From NCBI GenBank assembly GCA_020634395.1, contig JACKBU010000012.1, forward strand, positions 59,252-123,251: a stretch of DNA of 64,000 bases, read 5' to 3'. The stretch is from Ardenticatenaceae bacterium. Lineage in GTDB: Bacteria > Chloroflexota > Anaerolineae > Promineifilales > Promineifilaceae. Position numbers and translations under genes: made by a program. Below are positions 7,668 through 16,954 of this stretch, one piece after another (position 1 is the first letter of the stretch; each line of letters starts with the position of its first letter). Under the pieces are notes generated by a model that did no database searches, was not told the origin of the DNA, and worked only from the letters and a program-made list of their open reading frames with translations.

Positions 7668-8858
7668 ATGACAGACAGTGAGCAAAAAATAGAAACGGCC
7701 GTAATCCGCACCCAAACCCCCGCCTCCCCGCACCGCGAACACAGCAGCGCCATCTACATGACTTCCAGCTTCACCTTTGAGGATGCGGAGCACGCCCGCG
7801 CCCTTTTTGCCCGCGAAGCGGAAGGGCAGATTTATACCCGCTACGGCAATCCCAACGTGGATGAATTTATCGAGAAGATGTGCCAACTGGAGGGCGCGCC
7901 GGCCGGCATTGCCCTGGCTTCCGGCATGTCGGCGGTGTTTACGGCGCTGGCGGGGCTGCTGAACAGCGGCGATCACGTGCTGGCGTCGCGGGCGGTGTTT
8001 GGCTCCACGCACCAGATTCTGACGCGCATTTTGCCGCGCTGGGGCATCGGCCACAGCTATGTGGATGGGATGGATGCGGAGGGATGGGCCACGGCCGTGC
8101 GCCCCACCACCCGCCTGTGCCTCGTCGAAACGCCGTCCAATCCCGCTTTGGACCTCATTGACCTGGCCTGGTTGGGGGAATTTTGCCGCGCGCGGGACAT
8201 TATTTTGCTGGTGGATAACGTGTTTGCCACGCCGGTGCTGCAACGGCCGTTAACCTTCGGCGCGCATCTCGTCATGCACTCGGCCACCAAATACATCGAC
8301 GGCCAGGGCCGGGCCATCGGCGGCGTGCTGGTCGGTGACCGCTTCCTCATCGACGAGCTAACCGGCTTCATACGCCACACCGGGCCGTCGCTCTCGCCGT
8401 TTAACGCCTGGCTGTTCAGCAAGAGCCTGGAGACTTTGCCCTTGCGCATGGAGCGCCACTGCGCCAATGCCCTCAAGCTAGCCGAGTTTTTAGAAGGCCA
8501 ACCGCAGGTAGCCTGGGTGAAATATCCCCATTTGCCCTCGCACCCGCAGTACGAGCTGGCTAAGCGGCAGATGAAAGCCGGCGGCGGGATGGTTACGTTT
8601 GCGGTGCAGGGCGGGCTAGCGCAGGGGCGGCGCTTCCTGGACGCCTTGCAGCTCTGTTCGCTCACGGCCAATCTGGGCGATACGCGCACCATCGCCACTC
8701 ATCCCGCCTCCACAACGCACAGTTCGCTGACCGAAGAGGAGCGGCAGGCGGTGGGCATTTCTCCCGGCTTGATTCGTATCTCGGTGGGTTTAGAGGCAGT
8801 AGAGGACGTGATGGCCGACGTGGCGCAGGCGCTGGCGCAGTCGGCTGATGACCGGTAG
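7668..8858 (+). CDS. metZ: O-succinylhomoserine sulfhydrylase-type PLP enzyme (MetZ)
   Basis: This member of the Cys/Met-metabolism PLP family replaces the acyl group of O-acylhomoserine with sulfide to give homocysteine for methionine synthesis. The 396 residues match the family length. The PLP lysine is Lys208 in MHSATKYIDGQGR. The pyridine-binding aspartate is Asp183 in LVDNVFATP. The tetramer-contact motif YTRYGNPN is at 57-64. The arrangement ATKYIDGQGR, with no cystathionine-lyase signature, favours MetZ over gamma- or beta-lyases, though such enzymes are hard to separate by eye. The ATG at 7668 follows AAGGAG by about nine bases. The gene converges with the phosphatase, leaving only three bases between stops. 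Confidence 0.85.
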   Translation: MTDSEQKIETAVIRTQTPASPHREHSSAIYMTSSFTFEDAEHARALFAREAEGQIYTRYGNPNVDEFIEKMCQLEGAPAGIALASGMSAVFTALAGLLNSGDHVLASRAVFGSTHQILTRILPRWGIGHSYVDGMDAEGWATAVRPTTRLCLVETPSNPALDLIDLAWLGEFCRARDIILLVDNVFATPVLQRPLTFGAHLVMHSATKYIDGQGRAIGGVLVGDRFLIDELTGFIRHTGPSLSPFNAWLFSKSLETLPLRMERHCANALKLAEFLEGQPQVAWVKYPHLPSHPQYELAKRQMKAGGGMVTFAVQGGLAQGRRFLDALQLCSLTANLGDTRTIATHPASTTHSSLTEEERQAVGISPGLIRISVGLEAVEDVMADVAQALAQSADDR

Positions 8859-8861
8859 CCG

Positions 8862-9422
8862 TTATGGGTCAGGGGTATCTGTTGATTGTTGTTTGTAACT
8901 GTCCTGCCACTTGATTAGGTGGTCGCGATGGCGGTCTTCTAGCTTGGTGAGGGCGCGTTTGCTTTTAAGCAGGGCTTCGGCCTCTTCGAAGGTCAGGTTG
9001 TGTTCGGCCATGAGGTAGGCGGCCAGCAAGGTTGCGGAGCGGCCGCGTCCTTTGGCGCAGTGGACGAGGATGGAACGGCCGTTTGCCACCTGCTTTTTCA
9101 TCCAGGCCACGCCTTCGTCCAATATCTCGTTCGTGGGCACCGTTACATCCAAAACGCGCAGTTGGACGTGCTCGATGTTATTGGCGGCATAATACATCAG
9201 GTCATCTTCGCGCTCGGCGCGAATGTTTACCACAGCCCCGATGTGGTGTTCTTTGATGAACAGGTAGTCGCGTTCATACGTCGGTGCGCCCCCCAGCCAC
9301 AGCTCTTCCGGAATGTCGCCTGCGGGCGTAATCTGATCAAACCAGGCATGTCCCTGCACGACTTCGTATGTGTATCGGATGGCGGGATAAAACTTGTCGA
9401 AAGCCCAATGGAATGGATTCAT
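8862..9422 (-). CDS. Dual-specificity protein phosphatase
   Basis: The 186-residue protein carries the cysteine-phosphatase P-loop ILVHCAKGRGRSATLLAAYL, which has the HCX5R pattern. An upstream aspartate (LDVTVPTNE region) could be the general acid. The N-terminal part (GDIPEELWLGGAPT) resembles plant and PTPMT1-like dual-specificity phosphatases acting on phosphoinositide or glycerophospholipid substrates; the substrate here is unknown. I use the ATG at 9422; a TTG 12 codons upstream is possible, and neither has a strong ribosome site. The last dozen residues (KQQSTDTPDP) are encoded by the same low-complexity word vocabulary seen at 1-60 and in mutS. Confidence 0.85.
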   Translation of the reverse strand: MNPFHWAFDKFYPAIRYTYEVVQGHAWFDQITPAGDIPEELWLGGAPTYERDYLFIKEHHIGAVVNIRAEREDDLMYYAANNIEHVQLRVLDVTVPTNEILDEGVAWMKKQVANGRSILVHCAKGRGRSATLLAAYLMAEHNLTFEEAEALLKSKRALTKLEDRHRDHLIKWQDSYKQQSTDTPDP

Positions 9423-9531
9423 AGACTGTAAGCATAGCTGAGGGCGGCGAAATAGCAAGTGAAAAGATATGGATGATGGGGCTGTCGCCTGTTCGCTTTA
9501 CGACCCGGACGCCCGGCGCTGATCTGCCTGG

Positions 9532-11328
9532 CTACATTGCCCACCCATTGGCCGGCAGCACACTGATGAGACGCTGACCGACTTTGGGGTTTACGGCCGT
9601 TTTTGTCAACACCACATCCAGCGTCTGCTCGTCGCTGATGAACAGCGGGGTGGCCGTGTCGCCATACTTGGCCTTAAAGTCGGGAAAGGTAAACTGCTCA
9701 GAGATGGGCACAACCTGCACCGTCGCCCCGGCGTCGAACTGCTGCTCCAGGTAGTCGAACCCTTTTTCCACGTCGAACAGGCAGTGCTCGCGCAGCAGCT
9801 GCGCCTTCACGTCTGACAGGCCGTCGGTTGCTGAGGCCAGCATGTAGATGTTGTCGCGCCCCAGGTATTCCTGAAACGAGAGACCGGCCAGGGCGTTCAG
9901 TTCGCTGTTAGAGGTCAGGGCCAGCAGCCGGCCGATACGCGCCAGGGGCAGGCTGTCGAGGACATCATCGGTGAGGATGTTGCCGTGTACGGCCGTTAAG
10001 CCCTCCAACTCCGCTGCCCGCACGTTAGAGAGGTTGGTGTCTACCAGCCAGACCTCGAAGCCCGCCGCTTCAATCGCGCTGGCGATTTCGCGCGCCCACC
10101 CATGCGCTCCCACAATGAGCGTGCCCTGAGGATTGGTTTGTATTACGCCCAACAGATGGGCCAGCGGCCCGGCCGTCAGCGCGTAAACCGTCACCGTGCC
10201 CACAACCACCAGGAAGGTCAGGGCGACCAGTTTTTCCGTACCGGCGTAGCCCAGATCCCGCAGTTCCAGGGCAAAAAGCGAAGCGACCGCCGCCGCCACG
10301 ATGCCGCGCGGGGCCATCCAGGCCATAAACAGGCGTTCTTGCCAGGGAAGACGGCTGCGAATGGTGGAAATCCAGGTGGCTAACGGCCGTATCACCACAA
10401 TCAGCAGCGCCAGAAAAATTAGCGCTTCCCAGCCAATGCCGGCAAAGTCGCTCAGGCGCATGCGCGCCGACAGCACAATAAACAAGACCGACAACAACAA
10501 AATGCCCAACTCTTCTTTAAAAGAGACGATGTGCTGGATGTTCACCTGTTTTTGATTGGCGAACACAATGCCCATCACTGTCACCGCCATCAGCCCGGAT
10601 TCGGCGCGCAGGCTGTTGGAAATGAGAAAGGCGCCAATGACCAGCATGAGTGTAAAAGCGGTTTGCAAATACTCGGGTACCCATTCACGGCGAAATAAAA
10701 CAATCATAAACAGGGCAATGGCCCCGCCAATCAGGCCGCCCACCAGCAGCGTCAGGCCGATGCCCAGAAGGATGGCCGGTATGGTCAGATGGTCCGGGTC
10801 GCCGGTGACGATGACGCCCAAAACCAGCACGGCCAGCGTCGCCCCAACCGGATCTACCAGGATGCCCTCCCACTTCAAGATGGTGCGCACCCGGTTGACC
10901 GGGCGAATGGAGCGCAGCATGGGCAGTACAACCGTCGGCCCAGAAACTACCAGGATCGCGCCCAACAGGGCCGACAGACTTAGGCTCAGACCAAACACAA
11001 AATAAGCCGCCAGCCCTGCGCCCAGCCAGGTGACCAAAACGCCGATGGAAATCAGGCGGATAACCACCTTGCTCACCCCGACCATTTCTTCTTGCTTCAG
11101 GCTCAGGCCGCCTTCGAACAAGATAACGGCTACGGAAATGGAGACGACAGGAAAAAGTAGTTCGCCAATTACCTCGTCTGGATGCAGGAAACCGGTAACG
11201 GGTCCGGCAATGAAGCCAACAATCAGCAGGGGCAGAATAGCGGGCAGTTTCAAGCGCCAGCCTATCCATTGCGACAGGATGCCTAAAATCAGGATGCTGC
11301 CAATGCCGATGACTATATTTTGGTGCAT
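9532..11328 (-). CDS. Cation:proton antiporter (NhaP/CPA-type) with C-terminal RCK-like domain
   Basis: The 598-residue integral membrane protein has about 12 hydrophobic helices over residues 5-400, with the CPA motifs FEGGLSL (about 71-77) and WEGILVDPVGA. The last 190 residues (TLIVGAHGWAREIASAIEAAG ... and a TrkA-C-like end) look like a nucleotide-sensing RCK module. Its glycine motif is atypical, GAHGWA instead of GxGxxG. Such proteins exchange Na+ or K+ for protons across the cytoplasmic membrane. The ATG at 11328 follows AGAGGA. It is transcribed alone, behind a terminator that ends the upstream GltD-like gene. Confidence 0.88.
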   Translation of the reverse strand: MHQNIVIGIGSILILGILSQWIGWRLKLPAILPLLIVGFIAGPVTGFLHPDEVIGELLFPVVSISVAVILFEGGLSLKQEEMVGVSKVVIRLISIGVLVTWLGAGLAAYFVFGLSLSLSALLGAILVVSGPTVVLPMLRSIRPVNRVRTILKWEGILVDPVGATLAVLVLGVIVTGDPDHLTIPAILLGIGLTLLVGGLIGGAIALFMIVLFRREWVPEYLQTAFTLMLVIGAFLISNSLRAESGLMAVTVMGIVFANQKQVNIQHIVSFKEELGILLLSVLFIVLSARMRLSDFAGIGWEALIFLALLIVVIRPLATWISTIRSRLPWQERLFMAWMAPRGIVAAAVASLFALELRDLGYAGTEKLVALTFLVVVGTVTVYALTAGPLAHLLGVIQTNPQGTLIVGAHGWAREIASAIEAAGFEVWLVDTNLSNVRAAELEGLTAVHGNILTDDVLDSLPLARIGRLLALTSNSELNALAGLSFQEYLGRDNIYMLASATDGLSDVKAQLLREHCLFDVEKGFDYLEQQFDAGATVQVVPISEQFTFPDFKAKYGDTATPLFISDEQTLDVVLTKTAVNPKVGQRLISVLPANGWAM

Positions 11329-11476
11329 AAAGGTTTTCCTCTTTAGGTGGTGGATGATGGTTATGGTTGGAGAAGTTGCCCGCAGGCTGATGCCATTTGT
11401 TAAGATGGTGAGCCGATTGTATCAAATTTTGGGCTGAGGGGGGATGGGGACGGCCGTTTCTTCTATGCTATTAAAC

Positions 11477-11511
11477 AAAACGGGGCGCCCGCTAAAGCAG
11501 ACGCCCCGTTT
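11477..11511 (-). terminator. Intrinsic terminator after the GltD-like gene
   Basis: The arms AAAACGGGGCG (11477-11487) and CGCCCCGTTT (11502-11511) form a strong GC stem. Read on the minus strand it is followed by TTTTGTTT. It lies 44 bases past the stop of the GltD-like gene and ahead of the antiporter start. Confidence 0.85.
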
Positions 11512-11554
11512 CCTTTCTTCTCGTCTCTCGGGAGGGCTTTATCGTAACCTTTTA

Positions 11555-12997
11555 TCAGTCAGTCCAGTAGGCCACTTCACCCTTAAGGTAGGTATCGATG
11601 CTGTTGGCGGCGGTGTGGGCAGAGGCCACGGCCGTTATCACTAGATCTGGTCCGTGGACGTTATCGCCGGCGGCAAAAACGCCCTTCATGCTGGTGGCGC
11701 CCACGTGTTCATCGGCCAGGATGAGGCCCCATTTATGGGTTTTGAGGGTGGGCGTTTGTTTGCCCAGCGATTCGTCGGGCCAGTAACCTACGGCCAGAAT
11801 GACGGTGTCTACTTCCTGCATAAATTCGGAGCCTTCTTTGGGCACAGGACGACGGCGGCCAGACTTGTCCGGTTCGCCAAGTTCCATCTCGATGACCATC
11901 ATTTCTTGCAGACGGCCGTTTTCGTCGCCAAAGTACTCCACCGGGGCCTGCAGGTATTCGATGTGTACGCCTTCTTCGAGGGCGATGCCCCGTTCGGTCT
12001 TATTGCCCGGCATCTCGGCTTCGGTGCGGCGGTAAACGATGGTGACTTCTTTCGCTCCCAGACGGATGGCGCTGCGGGCACAGTCAACGGCCGTGTCCCC
12101 GCCGCCTACTACGGCTACGCGCCGTCCCACATACGGCCGTTCACGTTTTTCCGGTGGCAGCATATCCTGCGGGACGTTCGCCCGCACCAGGAAGTCGGTG
12201 GAGGTGTAAACACCCGGCAAATCTTCGCCGGGAATGCCCATCGTAGCCTCAACGCTGGCCCCAGTTCCCAGAAACACGGCATCATACGTCTTTTGCAGTT
12301 CATCCAGGGTCACAGCTTCACCGATACGGGTGTTGGTCTTGATCTCGACACCGGCTTCTTGCAGGTCGCGAATTTTATGCCCTACCACCTGCTTGTCCAG
12401 CTTAAAACTGGGGATGCCATACACCAGCACGCCGCCGGCCACCGGCCACGCTTCATAAATCGTCACGTCGTGTCCTGCTTTCACCAAATCTTCGGCCACG
12501 GTAATGCCCGCCGGGCCAGAGCCGACCACCGCCACTCGCTTGCCAGATTTTTCAGAGGGAACAGGAATTTTTAGTGCGCCGGCTGCGCGCGCTTTGTTAG
12601 AAACAAACGCTTCCATCTTGCCAATTGCAGCTGCGCCACAAGTGCGAGACAAAACACAGCCGGTCTGGCACAAATTGGGGCACACCCGGCCACATACCTC
12701 GGAGAGGGGATTTGTGCGGGCAAATACCTGGGCGGCCTCGACAAATTTCCCCTGGCTGATGAGCCAGACGGCTTCCGGAATATCGTTGTTTGCCGGGCAA
12801 TTTAATACGCAGCACTGGGGTTCGGGGCACTGTACACAACGCGTGGCCTCGGCCATTGCTGTCTCTTCATCGTAACCCAGGATGACTTCGTCAAAGTCTT
12901 GAATACGTTCATCTACGTTGCGTTTGAAATAAGCGACTGGCAATGAATGGGCCCGGCCTCCCCGAGCGATCTGGCGATAAGCTGTATCGGAACTCAT
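11555..12997 (-). CDS. GltD-like NAD(P)H-dependent flavoprotein oxidoreductase
   Basis: The 480-residue protein has the glutamate synthase small-subunit layout. The N-terminal two-[4Fe-4S] domain contains CVQCPEPQCCVLNCP (from 54) and CGRVCPNLCQTGC. An FAD site follows (VAVVGSGPAGITVAEDL, about 154), and an NAD(P) site (VAVVGGGDTAVDCARS). The end GVFAAGDNVHGPDLVITAV is typical. In glutamate synthase this subunit passes NADPH electrons to GltB, but no gltB is visible here. It may therefore serve another partner, as in NfnB/SudA or dihydropyrimidine dehydrogenase-like systems. The ATG at 12997 follows GGAGG by about ten bases. Three octamers interrupt the gene. Confidence 0.85.
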   Translation of the reverse strand: MSSDTAYRQIARGGRAHSLPVAYFKRNVDERIQDFDEVILGYDEETAMAEATRCVQCPEPQCCVLNCPANNDIPEAVWLISQGKFVEAAQVFARTNPLSEVCGRVCPNLCQTGCVLSRTCGAAAIGKMEAFVSNKARAAGALKIPVPSEKSGKRVAVVGSGPAGITVAEDLVKAGHDVTIYEAWPVAGGVLVYGIPSFKLDKQVVGHKIRDLQEAGVEIKTNTRIGEAVTLDELQKTYDAVFLGTGASVEATMGIPGEDLPGVYTSTDFLVRANVPQDMLPPEKRERPYVGRRVAVVGGGDTAVDCARSAIRLGAKEVTIVYRRTEAEMPGNKTERGIALEEGVHIEYLQAPVEYFGDENGRLQEMMVIEMELGEPDKSGRRRPVPKEGSEFMQEVDTVILAVGYWPDESLGKQTPTLKTHKWGLILADEHVGATSMKGVFAAGDNVHGPDLVITAVASAHTAANSIDTYLKGEVAYWTD

Positions 12998-13286
12998 ATA
13001 AGCATGTCCTCCGTGACTTACACTTCTACGACCACCCTGTCCGCCCGGATGATGTCAGGTGGACGAACAGGCTAATCAGGCGAAATGGCGAACTGCTTTG
13101 TTGTCTGACTGGTTTGGTCGCTGAATCGCCTTTTCAAAGGTCAGTTTCATGAAATGAAAACTTTTGTTGACGATGAGATTGTAGTAATTGTCACAAAGGG
13201 ATAAATGTTCCGAATAGCACTTATACGGCGTGATCTTTGTCACCTTTTGGTGCACAGAGGGGGCTGCACCCCTGGATACGGCACGT
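12998..13286. other. Intergenic region before the GltD-like gene
   Basis: These 289 bases contain no credible gene. They are AT-richer around 13140-13200 and hold a TTTCATGAAA palindrome near 13147 and a GGGGCTGCACCCC hairpin near 13259-13273. The promoter of the GltD-like gene is presumably here; I cannot fix a convincing -35/-10 pair. Confidence 0.4.
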
Positions 13287-13547
13287 TTACGCCTGTTTTA
13301 GCCGTTCGACAAGATCAATGTAAGCGCGCATGGCCTCTTCGGCCGAAAGGCTGCCGAGTTTTTTCCAGGCATCATACTTGGCCCGGCCAACCGGGTCCGT
13401 AAAACCGGGCCGTTTGCCGCCTGCCTGGCCCTGGGTGGCCTGCTTGTAGTAGGCATACAATTTTAAGAGATCGTCGTTGCTGGGGCGTTGCGAGAGATTT
13501 TGGGCTGCAGCAGCGGCCGTTTTAAATTGCGTTTCCAGATCAGACAT
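13287..13547 (-). CDS. Acyl-CoA-binding protein (ACBP)
   Basis: The 86-residue protein is a complete four-helix acyl-CoA-binding protein. It shows the ligand-binding signature KLYAYYKQATQGQ, then RPGFTDPVGRAKYDAWKKL and EEAMRAYIDLVERL. ACBPs bind long-chain acyl-CoA esters in the cytoplasm and buffer or carry them. The family is common in eukaryotes and patchy in bacteria, including some Chloroflexota. I use the ATG at 13547; a GTG three codons earlier is possible because AAGGA lies close to both. It follows the HTH-like gene on the same strand after 28 bases. Confidence 0.92.
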   Translation of the reverse strand: MSDLETQFKTAAAAAQNLSQRPSNDDLLKLYAYYKQATQGQAGGKRPGFTDPVGRAKYDAWKKLGSLSAEEAMRAYIDLVERLKQA

Positions 13548-13575
13548 GGGGTTCACTTATCCTTGCCGCCAGCGG

Positions 13576-14319
13576 CTATGGGGTTTCTTCTTCTTCGACG
13601 TTCAGGAGGGTATCGGTTAGGCCTTCTTTTTCGATGACAAAGTGCAGAGCCATGTCAAAAGCAGCCTGGGTAAACTTCAACACTTCAGCATATCCTTCGT
13701 CGGAGAGCTGGCGGGCAGCATCGTGGCGGCGAAAGATGTTGACGAATTGGCGTTCGCGCTCGTACTGCAGGGGGATGCGTCCCACGCCCCAGTCGTTGAG
13801 GATGCGCCAGATGGTGGGATTGTAAGTGCGGGTCATACGCATGACAAAGGGCACGGGGTCGTGCCGTGCCAGCAGGGCAGCTAGGCGCAGAATCAGCTCA
13901 AACGAGAGAGTGGCTGTGCCGTTTTCGACGGCTTCTAACAGGGTTTTGTCTTCCAGGTCCAGGGCGCGGTTCAGATCGGCGATGGTAAGACCGGCGACCT
14001 GGCGCACATCGTGGAGGTAACGGCCGGTTTCTACCATCATTTTCAGCTTGTCGGTGTCGGTGATGATGGATTTGCCCAGGCGCACGGGTACGCTTCCGGC
14101 TTTAACAGCCAGTTTCAGGGCGCCGACGGTGACGTCGCCTGTAAGATTGGTCAGACGCTTGACCAGTGAGGGATCGTCTTCGGCTGGTTCGTTTTCTGGT
14201 TGGGGCGTCGGCACATCGCCAGCAGGTGAAGCTTCGGCTTCCGGCTTCTTGGGTGGAAGAATAAATTCATGTTCGGAGGTATTGTTCTTTTGGGGGTTGT
14301 TCTTTTGGATGTCACTCAT
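13576..14319 (-). CDS. Putative HTH (XRE-like) protein with disordered N-terminus
   Basis: The 247-residue protein starts with about 55 polar, Pro/Glu-rich residues likely to be disordered. A middle section follows (SLVKRLTNLTGDVTVGALKLAVKAG...), then RQVAGLTIADLNRALDLEDKTLLEAVENG, which resembles an XRE-type helix-turn-helix of the R-x-x-A-G-L-T-x-x-x-L pattern. The last 80 residues (DWGVGRIPLQYERERQF...) are helical and unassigned. It may be a regulator, but no target is evident. The ATG at 14319 has GGAG five bases upstream; an upstream in-frame start at 14364 lacks one. The acyl-CoA-binding gene follows. Confidence 0.55.
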   Translation of the reverse strand: MSDIQKNNPQKNNTSEHEFILPPKKPEAEASPAGDVPTPQPENEPAEDDPSLVKRLTNLTGDVTVGALKLAVKAGSVPVRLGKSIITDTDKLKMMVETGRYLHDVRQVAGLTIADLNRALDLEDKTLLEAVENGTATLSFELILRLAALLARHDPVPFVMRMTRTYNPTIWRILNDWGVGRIPLQYERERQFVNIFRRHDAARQLSDEGYAEVLKFTQAAFDMALHFVIEKEGLTDTLLNVEEEETP

Positions 14320-14400
14320 AGTGTCTCCAGACACGGCCGTTTCTTTACCGCTAGTATAAACCATCCTGGGCGCAAAACAATCGAATCCTTTCTGGCAAAA

Positions 14401-14432
14401 ACAAAGGCAGACCGCTTTCGATCTGCCTTTGT
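14401..14432 (-). terminator. Intrinsic terminator after the 27-haem cytochrome gene
   Basis: ACAAAGGCAGA (14401-14411) and its reverse complement TCTGCCTTTGT (14422-14432) form an 11-bp stem. On the minus strand it is followed by a T-rich run (TTTTTG). It lies about 35 bases beyond the cytochrome stop. Confidence 0.85.
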
Positions 14433-14465
14433 CCTTTGTCTTATCTGCACAGTTCCAGCTGCGGT

Positions 14466-16904
14466 TTAACGGTCGAGGGGTGGTGGAACTTCCTCCACGG
14501 CTCCTGGTGTGAGCTCCACAGGTGGAGCGGGCGTTGCCTTAGGCCAGACTTGTGTGGCAATCGGACCCGGCTGGATGACCTCCTCCGTGGGCGACACCGG
14601 CTCTAAGGTGGGGCCTGGTGTGGCGGTGGGCGGCACGGCCGTTGCCGTGGGCGGCACTGAGGTGGGCACTGGGGTGGAGGTAGAAGTTGGCGGTGGCGCA
14701 TCTGGACTATTGGGCGTGGCGGTGGGCGGCACGGCCGTTGCCGTGGTTGTTGGTGTGGGGGTGGGGGTGGCTATTTCCCACGTATCCGTGCTGTGGCAGC
14801 GCGAACACTGCCCGCGCGGGTGGCCGGGCGGCCGCGAATGGCAGGAATTGCAGTTGGTATACGTTTCGTGGTCAAACGCGATGTCATCCCAACTGCCGGT
14901 GCTGTGGCAGTCGGAGCATTGGCCGGGCCAGTGACCGCCCGGGGCCGCATGGCAGCTCAGGCAGTCGGTGTAGCCGGCGTGGTCAAAGGAGATCTCCCAC
15001 CAGTTGGCCGTCGAGTGACAGGCCGAACATTGCCCGTCGTAGTGGCCGTCCGGGGCAGTGTGGCAGCTCAGGCAGTCGGTGTAGCCGGCGTGGTCAAAAT
15101 GAACTTCTGGCCAGCTGCTGGTATTGTGACACAGGGAACACTGCCCGGCATAGTGGGCGTCGGGGGCTGCATGGCAGGACTGGCAGTCGGTCATTTCCAG
15201 GTGATCCGGGTTGACGTTGTACCAGTTGTCTGTGGCGTGGCAGGCGGCGCAACGGCCGTTGTAATGTGCGCCCGGTGCAGCGTGGCAGGCGGCGCAGTCA
15301 TCTAGATTTGTGTGGTCGATGTGCGCGCCGCCCCAACTGGACGTGCCGTGGCAGCGGGAGCACTGGCCGTCGTAGTGGCTGCCCGGTGCATCATTTTGAT
15401 GACAGCTAACACAGTTCATGCCGCTGTTGTGCTTGATGTCCAGATAGCCCCAATTTTCTGTGGTGTGGCAGTCGAAACAAGGCCCCAGCGAGTGACCGGC
15501 AGGACGTTGGTGGCAGGTGGCGCAGTCCACAAAACCCTGGTGGCTAAACAGCGCCTCTCGCCAATCCTGGGTGCTGTGGCAGTTGCTGCACTGGCCGTCG
15601 TAGGTGTGGCTGGCGGGCGCTTCGGCGGCGTGGCAGGATAGGCAGTCGGGATAGGCGGTATGGTCGAAGGTGACGGCCGTCCAACTATGCGTCTCGTGGC
15701 AGCTGCTGCACTGGCCCTCGTAATGCCCGGCCGGTTGATCGACGGCGTGGCACTGCTGGCAGTTGGTGTAGCCGGTGTGGTTAAACGTGGCGACCGTCCA
15801 ATCGCCGGTGTTGCTGTGGCAGTTGATGCAGGCGCCGCCGTAATGCTCTTCCGGCGTTTCCGCGGCATGGCAGCTCTCGCACTCGTTAATGCGCAAATGG
15901 TCAAAGGCGCCCGCTTCCCATTCGGCCACATCTTCATGGCAGCGTACGCAGTCCCCGGCAAAGTCCACATAGTGGTCTTCTGGCGTTTCCGCGGTATGGC
16001 ACGTCAGGCAGTCCTCGGTCAGGTCGTGGATGAAGGCGGTTACCGTCCAATCGACGGTGTCGCTGTGGCAGCGGGCGCAGGCAGTGGGATAGTGGGCTTC
16101 GGGAACGGCCGTTGCGTGGCAAGACTCGCACTCGACTACACCTATGTGGTTGAACTGGTAAGGCACCCAATCATCAGTGATGTGACAGTCGGAGCATTCG
16201 CCGGGGAAGTGCGTGGGATAGAGGTCGTCGGCGGGCAGGATCTGGTGGCAGCTGCTGCAGGCGGTGGAAGTGTCGGCATACTGCCCATCCCCGTGGCAGG
16301 CCTGGCAGTCGACTGCTGTGTGGCCGCCATCGAGCGGCAGGCCGTCGTGATTGGCGTCATTTTCCAGGAAGGCCACAGGTTGGGCATCGATGGTGGTGGG
16401 TTTGTCGGTCTGGCTTTGCGGCAGAACGGCGAGGATTGCGGTGCGCGTGTCGGCAGCTTGCAGCAGCGCAACTTTTTGACTGAGCGTTTCGACCAGATCG
16501 CTGTAGGCGGAGTTTTCCACGGCCGTTATCACAATTTTGCTTTGCCGCAGCAGTTGGGCCAGACGGCCGTACAGTTCCCCTTGCGCCGCGCCGGGCGAAC
16601 GATCAATCGCCAGGATGGCTTCGTTGAGGGCGTCGTCGAAGGCGGATACGGCCGTATGAATGGGCGCACGGCCGTCTGCCTGGGCCAGGTCTGCCAGCCG
16701 GTACTGGGCCAGCCGCAGCGCGAGCGCGGCACGATTGGCCGGATTAAGCGTCACCTCCAGCGCCGCCGATTCGGCGCCAAGCTGGACGCTGTACAGGCGG
16801 CTGCCCGGTTGAAACGGGTGCGTTTCCACGAGGTAAGCCAGCCCGGCCACGACGATCAGAAGGGCCGCCAGACTGTAAATAAGAATGGTCAATCGTTTAC
16901 TCAT
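14466..16904 (-). CDS. Giant multihaem c-type cytochrome with 27 CXXCH motifs
   Basis: The 812-residue protein starts with a membrane anchor or signal (about 5-27). A helical region of about 150 residues (ALEVTLNPANRAALALRLAQ) resembles the DUF5667-type domain. From Cys200 to about 703 there are 27 CXXCH haem-attachment motifs. They are arranged as repeats of two motifs per 36-43 residues, with the recurring phrase HYDGQCSACHST..W...FDHAGYTDCLSCH. The spare histidines in FDH and HY are likely distal ligands. The last 103 residues are a Pro/Thr-rich tail (ATPTPTPTTTATAVPPT). Such proteins form extracellular or cell-envelope electron wires. GGAGGAGGG precedes the ATG. The 12-haem gene lies 50 bases upstream. 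Downstream is an intrinsic terminator. Confidence 0.93.
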   Translation of the reverse strand: MSKRLTILIYSLAALLIVVAGLAYLVETHPFQPGSRLYSVQLGAESAALEVTLNPANRAALALRLAQYRLADLAQADGRAPIHTAVSAFDDALNEAILAIDRSPGAAQGELYGRLAQLLRQSKIVITAVENSAYSDLVETLSQKVALLQAADTRTAILAVLPQSQTDKPTTIDAQPVAFLENDANHDGLPLDGGHTAVDCQACHGDGQYADTSTACSSCHQILPADDLYPTHFPGECSDCHITDDWVPYQFNHIGVVECESCHATAVPEAHYPTACARCHSDTVDWTVTAFIHDLTEDCLTCHTAETPEDHYVDFAGDCVRCHEDVAEWEAGAFDHLRINECESCHAAETPEEHYGGACINCHSNTGDWTVATFNHTGYTNCQQCHAVDQPAGHYEGQCSSCHETHSWTAVTFDHTAYPDCLSCHAAEAPASHTYDGQCSNCHSTQDWREALFSHQGFVDCATCHQRPAGHSLGPCFDCHTTENWGYLDIKHNSGMNCVSCHQNDAPGSHYDGQCSRCHGTSSWGGAHIDHTNLDDCAACHAAPGAHYNGRCAACHATDNWYNVNPDHLEMTDCQSCHAAPDAHYAGQCSLCHNTSSWPEVHFDHAGYTDCLSCHTAPDGHYDGQCSACHSTANWWEISFDHAGYTDCLSCHAAPGGHWPGQCSDCHSTGSWDDIAFDHETYTNCNSCHSRPPGHPRGQCSRCHSTDTWEIATPTPTPTTTATAVPPTATPNSPDAPPPTSTSTPVPTSVPPTATAVPPTATPGPTLEPVSPTEEVIQPGPIATQVWPKATPAPPVELTPGAVEEVPPPLDR

Positions 16905-16954
16905 AGCATCCCTCCTCCAGCGAATGGCTCGCCATCAGAGAAAAAGGCCACCTG